Assembly (NCBI GenBank): GCA_964604195.1
Contig: CAZRXW010000023.1
Span: 1 to 14,630, forward strand
DNA length: 14,630 nucleotides
From: SSEF01 sp964604195
GTDB taxonomy: Bacteria; Patescibacteriota; Minisyncoccia; Moranbacterales; UBA1568
Direction of reading: 5' to 3'
Below the pieces are notes generated by a model that was given only the letters and a program-made list of their open reading frames with translations, made no database searches and had not been told where the DNA came from. Both the position numbers and the translations under genes were made by a program. Below, piece after piece: positions 11,350 through 14,630 of the stretch (its first letter is position 1; the number at the start of each line of letters is the position of its first letter).

Positions 11350-12751
11350 ATTTCCGCTCTTCTACTTCCTGAAGAGAGAAGATGAGATCGCGCTTGAGAT
11401 CAGCAGTTTGTTTGATCTCTTTTTCTTTGGTCTTGATAGTGATCGTCACGGGGATAGTGCCGACGCCAGACTGTTTTTCAATGAGGAGTTTATAATTTTC
11501 TGGTTTGATAGTATCGGGGAGCTGATATTTGATCATACCGGCAGTAGAACCATTGATAAGAGTATCGACGAAGACTCCAAAATAGGTTTTGCCAAAGGCT
11601 TTATCAGTGAGAGGGTAACCAACGAGTTTTCGTTCGAGGAGAGTCGATCCCTCAGGAACATAGGCCCTAAGATAGGTGTGGTAATCACTTGTTTTCCAGT
11701 CGCCTCGAGTGGCGGTGTGGGTATAGGTATGGGTCAGGGTGGCTATTGGTTTTTCACCGGTAAAATCGACGACGTAGTCAATGGCACGTTTCATGTAGTA
11801 GTCACTTTTGAGGGCTCCCATATTGGCGTCGACGAGCATAAGGTAGTCATCCTTCCAATCAGTGTTGACGACTCCTCCCCATTTGGCGTCAGTGACAATT
11901 TTTTGTAGTGTCTGATCTTTGAAAAAGAGCATGATGTCTTTCTCACGGAGTTCTTGCTGACCCATTTCAAGAACTTTGGGAATATTTTCTATCTGAGTGA
12001 GGCGTTTGACCATTTCGGCAGCAAGCGGTCTCATGATAGCCTTGCGATTTTGTTTGAGTTCGGCAGCAACGTCCTCGCCAAGATAAGCCTTTTCCACTCG
12101 CTCTTGAAGTTTGATCGAGCCATCAGTACTCGTGTAGGTCTCTGGATAACCAGGTACTTGAATGGGACCGGTGATCTCTAGGGCACGATCAAAGATAGTT
12201 GAATTCACGGCGATGACACCATCAAATTGTTGGCCACCACCAGCGAGGCGATAAAAATACAAAGCCTTTTCAGCGTTGGTGGGAAAATCTGGTGAGAAGT
12301 TAGAATCACGAAACTTCCATCGCTTGAGTTGAAGCTTCCTGGTGAGGGGATAGGGTGGAGTGACTTTGATATTAATGCGCTGATCGAGGAGGTTGGCGTC
12401 CTCAACAAAAGTAGAAAGGACCGCCCCATCTTTTACTTTGACTACGGCGTATTGCCCTAAGAAACCACCACCTGGGCGGAGTTCGTAGTTATTTTGGAGC
12501 ATAACGAGGTAGGTGCGAGTCACCCCATCCTTTTTGAGTACGGCTTCAGAAAGCTTTTGGACAGCCTCGATCTCTTTTTTGGTATCTTCTTCGAGAGGGA
12601 GGAGTTTGGATACCTTGGTTACGACGGATAGTGATTGGAGAGCAAATTCTTGTTTACCACCAGGCTGATTGAAATACCAAAAAGCCCCGCCACCAACTAC
12701 GAGGACGAGAAAAAGGCCAATAAGAGTAAACTTTGAGAAAAGCCAAGACAT
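11348..12751 (-). CDS. DUF4012 membrane-anchored protein
   Basis: A 467-residue protein. One N-terminal membrane helix (about 9-26, TLIGLFLVLVVGGGAFWYF) is followed by a large extracellular region of the DUF4012 family. Diagnostic stretches are LVMLQNNYELRPGGGFLGQY (82-101), the DSNFSPDFPTNAEKALYFY segment (from 149) and FDGVIAVNSTIFDRALEITG. The family occurs in Gram-positives and very widely in Patescibacteria, often near cell-surface polysaccharide or LytR-CpsA-Psr genes. Its function is unknown, though it resembles LytR-type domains in layout, so a cell-envelope role is a reasonable guess. The protein is predicted outside the cell, tethered by the single helix. A possible -10 (TATGCT on the minus strand, 12785-12780) gives a short leader. 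It is divergent from csoR. Confidence 0.85.
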   Translation of the reverse strand: MSWLFSKFTLIGLFLVLVVGGGAFWYFNQPGGKQEFALQSLSVVTKVSKLLPLEEDTKKEIEAVQKLSEAVLKKDGVTRTYLVMLQNNYELRPGGGFLGQYAVVKVKDGAVLSTFVEDANLLDQRINIKVTPPYPLTRKLQLKRWKFRDSNFSPDFPTNAEKALYFYRLAGGGQQFDGVIAVNSTIFDRALEITGPIQVPGYPETYTSTDGSIKLQERVEKAYLGEDVAAELKQNRKAIMRPLAAEMVKRLTQIENIPKVLEMGQQELREKDIMLFFKDQTLQKIVTDAKWGGVVNTDWKDDYLMLVDANMGALKSDYYMKRAIDYVVDFTGEKPIATLTHTYTHTATRGDWKTSDYHTYLRAYVPEGSTLLERKLVGYPLTDKAFGKTYFGVFVDTLINGSTAGMIKYQLPDTIKPENYKLLIEKQSGVGTIPVTITIKTKEKEIKQTADLKRDLIFSLQEVEERK

Positions 12752-12854
12752 GATGAGACAAAGAAAGAGTTACTCTCGTAGCATAGCAGGAGAAGTCATT
12801 TTTTTCTATCCCAGGTATTTTTGAAGTATCTCGTGAGTGATTGAGAGAGTCGAT

Positions 12855-12881
12855 TTGACATACCTGGGGGGGAGGTATACC
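12855..12881 (+). promoter_or_regulatory. csoR promoter with embedded CsoR-type operator
   Basis: A perfect -35 TTGACA (12855-12860) and a -10-like TATACC (12876-12881) are spaced by 15 nt. Between and overlapping them lies a perfect inverted repeat: ATACCT (12860-12865), seven G (12866-12872), AGGTAT (12873-12878). G/C-tract-centred inverted repeats with TACC/GGTA arms overlapping the promoter are the known pattern of CsoR operators, so repressor bound here would block polymerase. Autoregulation of csoR and the copper protein gene behind it follows. The short spacer may make the promoter depend on DNA shape. Confidence 0.7.
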
Positions 12882-12921
12882 CTGAAGAAGGTAAAGCAAC
12901 AGAATTGATTACGTAAAATAT

Positions 12922-13209
12922 ATGGATCATGCCTCACATCATGCTCAGCATGAAAAAGCTCGGATAAGTTATCGCAAGGCAAAAAGTTTGCTTGAAAAGA
13001 TAGAGCGCATGCTCGAAGAAGATGCTTACTGCATTGACGTTATGCAGCAGAATCTGGCGGTGATGGGACTCCTGCGTTCTGCTCATCGAGAGCTCATGGC
13101 TGGACATTTATCTTCTTGTTTTAAACAAGCTATGGAGACAGGGAGTGAAAAAAAGAAGCAGGCGATGATTGCTGAAATTCTTCAGGTGACGCATTTGGCT
13201 CAAAAATAA
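12922..13209 (+). CDS. csoR: CsoR-type copper-sensing repressor
   Basis: A 95-residue, all-helical DUF156/CsoR-family protein. The copper triad is Cys37 (AYCIDV), His62 and Cys66 (GHLSSC), with the same spacing as Cys36-His61-Cys65 of Mycobacterium tuberculosis CsoR, which points to Cu(I) rather than formaldehyde (FrmR) or nickel (RcnR). A His-rich N-terminus (MDHASHHAQH) could add metal contacts. The family forms dimers or tetramers that release DNA when Cu(I) binds. Upstream lies a matching operator, and 9 nt downstream starts a copper-binding membrane protein, so the two form a copper-induced operon. The ATG has no Shine-Dalgarno site; AT-rich TAAAAT lies 2 nt before it. Confidence 0.9.
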   Translation: MDHASHHAQHEKARISYRKAKSLLEKIERMLEEDAYCIDVMQQNLAVMGLLRSAHRELMAGHLSSCFKQAMETGSEKKKQAMIAEILQVTHLAQK

Positions 13210-13218
13210 CTTCTTTCT

Positions 13219-14568
13219 ATGCCACAACAAAAAATACATATTCAGGGTATGCACTGTCGATCTTGTGAAGTGCTCCTGGAAGAAGATCTTGGAAAGATTT
13301 CTGGAGTGACTAAAGTACGAGCCAATTTTCAGCGTGGTGAGGCGGTGGTGGAATATGTCGGGGAATCGCCCCACGAAACAGAGATTCGTTCAGTGATTGA
13401 ACAGGCTGGGTATCGACTAGGGGGAACGGCTACGTCAGAACCATGGTTTTCTCGAGAGGCAGCTGTTTATGGCAAACTTATCTTTGGTCTAGCTGGATTT
13501 GGATTCCTTTTCCTCTTGTTTAAACTTACTGGCTGGTCATCACTTTTTTCGGTAGGCAAGGTGAATACATCGGAACTCCCTCTTATTTTCCTAGTAGGAG
13601 TAACGGCGGGGATATCGACCTGTGCTGCGTTGGTGGGTGGGCTGGTGCTCGGAGTTTCGGCTCACTATCAAGCAGTGCACCCTGAACTTTCGGCATGGAG
13701 GAAATTTGTTCCACATCTCTGGTTTCATGCTGGCCGCATTGGTGGGTTCTTTCTTTTAGGATCCCTCCTTGGATTTATTGGTAATTGGCTTTCACAGTCT
13801 ATTGTTTTTACGGCGCTCCTTACGCTTTTTGCCGGAGGGGTGATGCTCCTCCTTGGGGTGCAGCTGTCCCAGGTATCACCAAGAGCGTCTCAGTGGAGCA
13901 TTACTTTGCCTAAATTTTTCTCTCGCTGGCTTGGGAGTACTCACTCACCTGAGCACTATACTCATCGAGGAGCCTTCCTCGGTGGAGCATTGACCTTTTT
14001 TTTGCCTTGCGGTTTTACTCAAGCTGTACAGCTGGCGGTCGTGTCTCTAGCTGATCCATGGTGGGGAGGGATTGTGATGGCCGTCTTTGCTCTTGGTACA
14101 GTACCGGGACTTTTGGCAATTGGGGGATTGGTGACCTGGCTTGGAGCGAGAGCGCGGACCGTCTTTTTTCCACTGATTGCTGTTATGCTCATCGCTTTTG
14201 GCTGGTGGAATATCCGCAATGGCCTGCAACTCTTTGGTATTAACACGGCGCTGCCTGAGACAGAGATTTCGGCTGAAAATACTTTGGCCCCTCTCGAAAA
14301 TGGGATACAAGTGGTTCGACTTATTCAGGATGCGAGAGGATATCATCCGAGCACATTGCCGACTCTCCGCATCGGTGTGCCGGCTCGGCTTATTGTTGAT
14401 TCACAAGAGAGCTACACGTGCGCTTCGAGCTTTGTGATTCCAGAGCTCGGGATTCAGCGTCAACTCAAACCTGGTGAAAATATTATCGAGTTTACTCCTA
14501 CAGAAAGTGGGCGACTCCCTTTTAGCTGTAGCATGGGTATGTTTCGAGGGAATTTTCAGGTTCAATAA
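13219..14568 (+). CDS. HMA / TauE-SafE-like / cupredoxin fusion, copper-handling membrane protein
   Basis: A 449-residue three-part protein. Residues 1-68 are a heavy-metal-associated domain with GMHCRSC (Cys13, Cys16) that binds Cu(I). Residues about 85-340 contain six or more helices of the DsbD/TauE-SafE-like fold, in two related halves, each with a cysteine at the start of a helix (GISTCAALVGG, Cys135; LPCGFTQAV, Cys264). Residues about 365-449 are a cupredoxin-like domain with SYTCASSFVIPELGI (Cys401) and FSCSMGMFRG (Cys437, Met439, Met441) as likely copper ligands. The cupredoxin should face outward and the HMA domain inward, so copper transfer across the membrane is a good inference; electron transfer as in DsbD is the alternative. 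It follows csoR by 9 nt. No copper P1B ATPase is in the window, so this may be the main copper exporter. Confidence 0.9.
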   Translation: MPQQKIHIQGMHCRSCEVLLEEDLGKISGVTKVRANFQRGEAVVEYVGESPHETEIRSVIEQAGYRLGGTATSEPWFSREAAVYGKLIFGLAGFGFLFLLFKLTGWSSLFSVGKVNTSELPLIFLVGVTAGISTCAALVGGLVLGVSAHYQAVHPELSAWRKFVPHLWFHAGRIGGFFLLGSLLGFIGNWLSQSIVFTALLTLFAGGVMLLLGVQLSQVSPRASQWSITLPKFFSRWLGSTHSPEHYTHRGAFLGGALTFFLPCGFTQAVQLAVVSLADPWWGGIVMAVFALGTVPGLLAIGGLVTWLGARARTVFFPLIAVMLIAFGWWNIRNGLQLFGINTALPETEISAENTLAPLENGIQVVRLIQDARGYHPSTLPTLRIGVPARLIVDSQESYTCASSFVIPELGIQRQLKPGENIIEFTPTESGRLPFSCSMGMFRGNFQVQ

Positions 14569-14578
14569 AATAATAGGC

Positions 14579-14612
14579 TCTAGACCATCACCCTAAGGTG
14601 ATTTAGTCTAGA
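14579..14612. other. Imperfect hairpin after the copper operon
   Basis: TCTAGAC (14579-14585) pairs with GTCTAGA (14606-14612), and inside it ATCACC (14587-14592) pairs with GGTGAT (14597-14602) around CTAA. A small asymmetric internal loop separates the two stems. There is no T-tract on either side, so it is not a clear terminator. It could be a factor-dependent terminator, an mRNA 3' stabiliser, or part of something continuing beyond the window. Confidence 0.45.
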
Positions 14613-14630
14613 TCTATGCTGAAACAAGCG

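Noticed and set aside
11408..11908. A 166-codon plus-strand ORF inside the DUF4012 gene
   Set aside because: The minus strand encodes a clear DUF4012 protein through this whole interval. The plus-strand frame is an antisense by-product.

Overview
The window reads like a chromosomal segment of a small-genome bacterium, most likely Candidate Phyla Radiation / Patescibacteria. This is inferred from gene content: an RNHCP zinc-ribbon protein, a DUF4012 membrane protein, a ThrRS lacking its editing half, a bacterial RRM protein, many short membrane-anchored proteins of no known family, and starts that mostly lack Shine-Dalgarno sites. TGA is used as a stop, so UGA is not recoded to glycine here. 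No rRNA, tRNA, CRISPR array or transposase was found.

Left edge (1-950): a cluster of very short overlapping genes, three with strong Shine-Dalgarno motifs 5 nt from the start, closed by a probable terminator. Then 1083-6740 on the plus strand: a membrane-anchored protein with a possible TIM-barrel ectodomain, an RNHCP protein, an MgtA-like P-type ATPase, an exported staphylococcal-nuclease homologue, and a secreted four-cysteine protein overlapping a small membrane protein. Several of these starts lie 7-9 nt after a -10 hexamer, which suggests leaderless mRNAs. A YadG/YadH-type ABC exporter pair follows (6840-8557).

The most unusual part is 8589-9588. Two 169-nt direct repeats, each able to form several stems, bracket one short RRM RNA-binding protein gene. 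The copies are practically identical except that a 31-nt segment, enclosed by 8-nt perfect inverted repeats, lies in opposite orientation in the two copies. Between the first copy and the RRM gene is a roughly 340-nt leader with a 15-codon upstream ORF, nested long-range pairings and an internal intrinsic terminator: an attenuator-like layout. The RRM gene ends at a bidirectional terminator whose T-tract is where the second repeat begins.

On the minus strand are thrS (catalytic and anticodon-binding domains only) with a small helical protein downstream, and a DUF4012 protein. Between thrS and the DUF4012 gene, a plus-strand promoter, three hairpins and a terminator mark a probable small RNA of about 100 nt. 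The right end is a copper-response module: a CsoR repressor with its Cys-His-Cys triad, a G-rich inverted-repeat operator between its -35 and -10, and an HMA / TauE-SafE-like / cupredoxin fusion protein.
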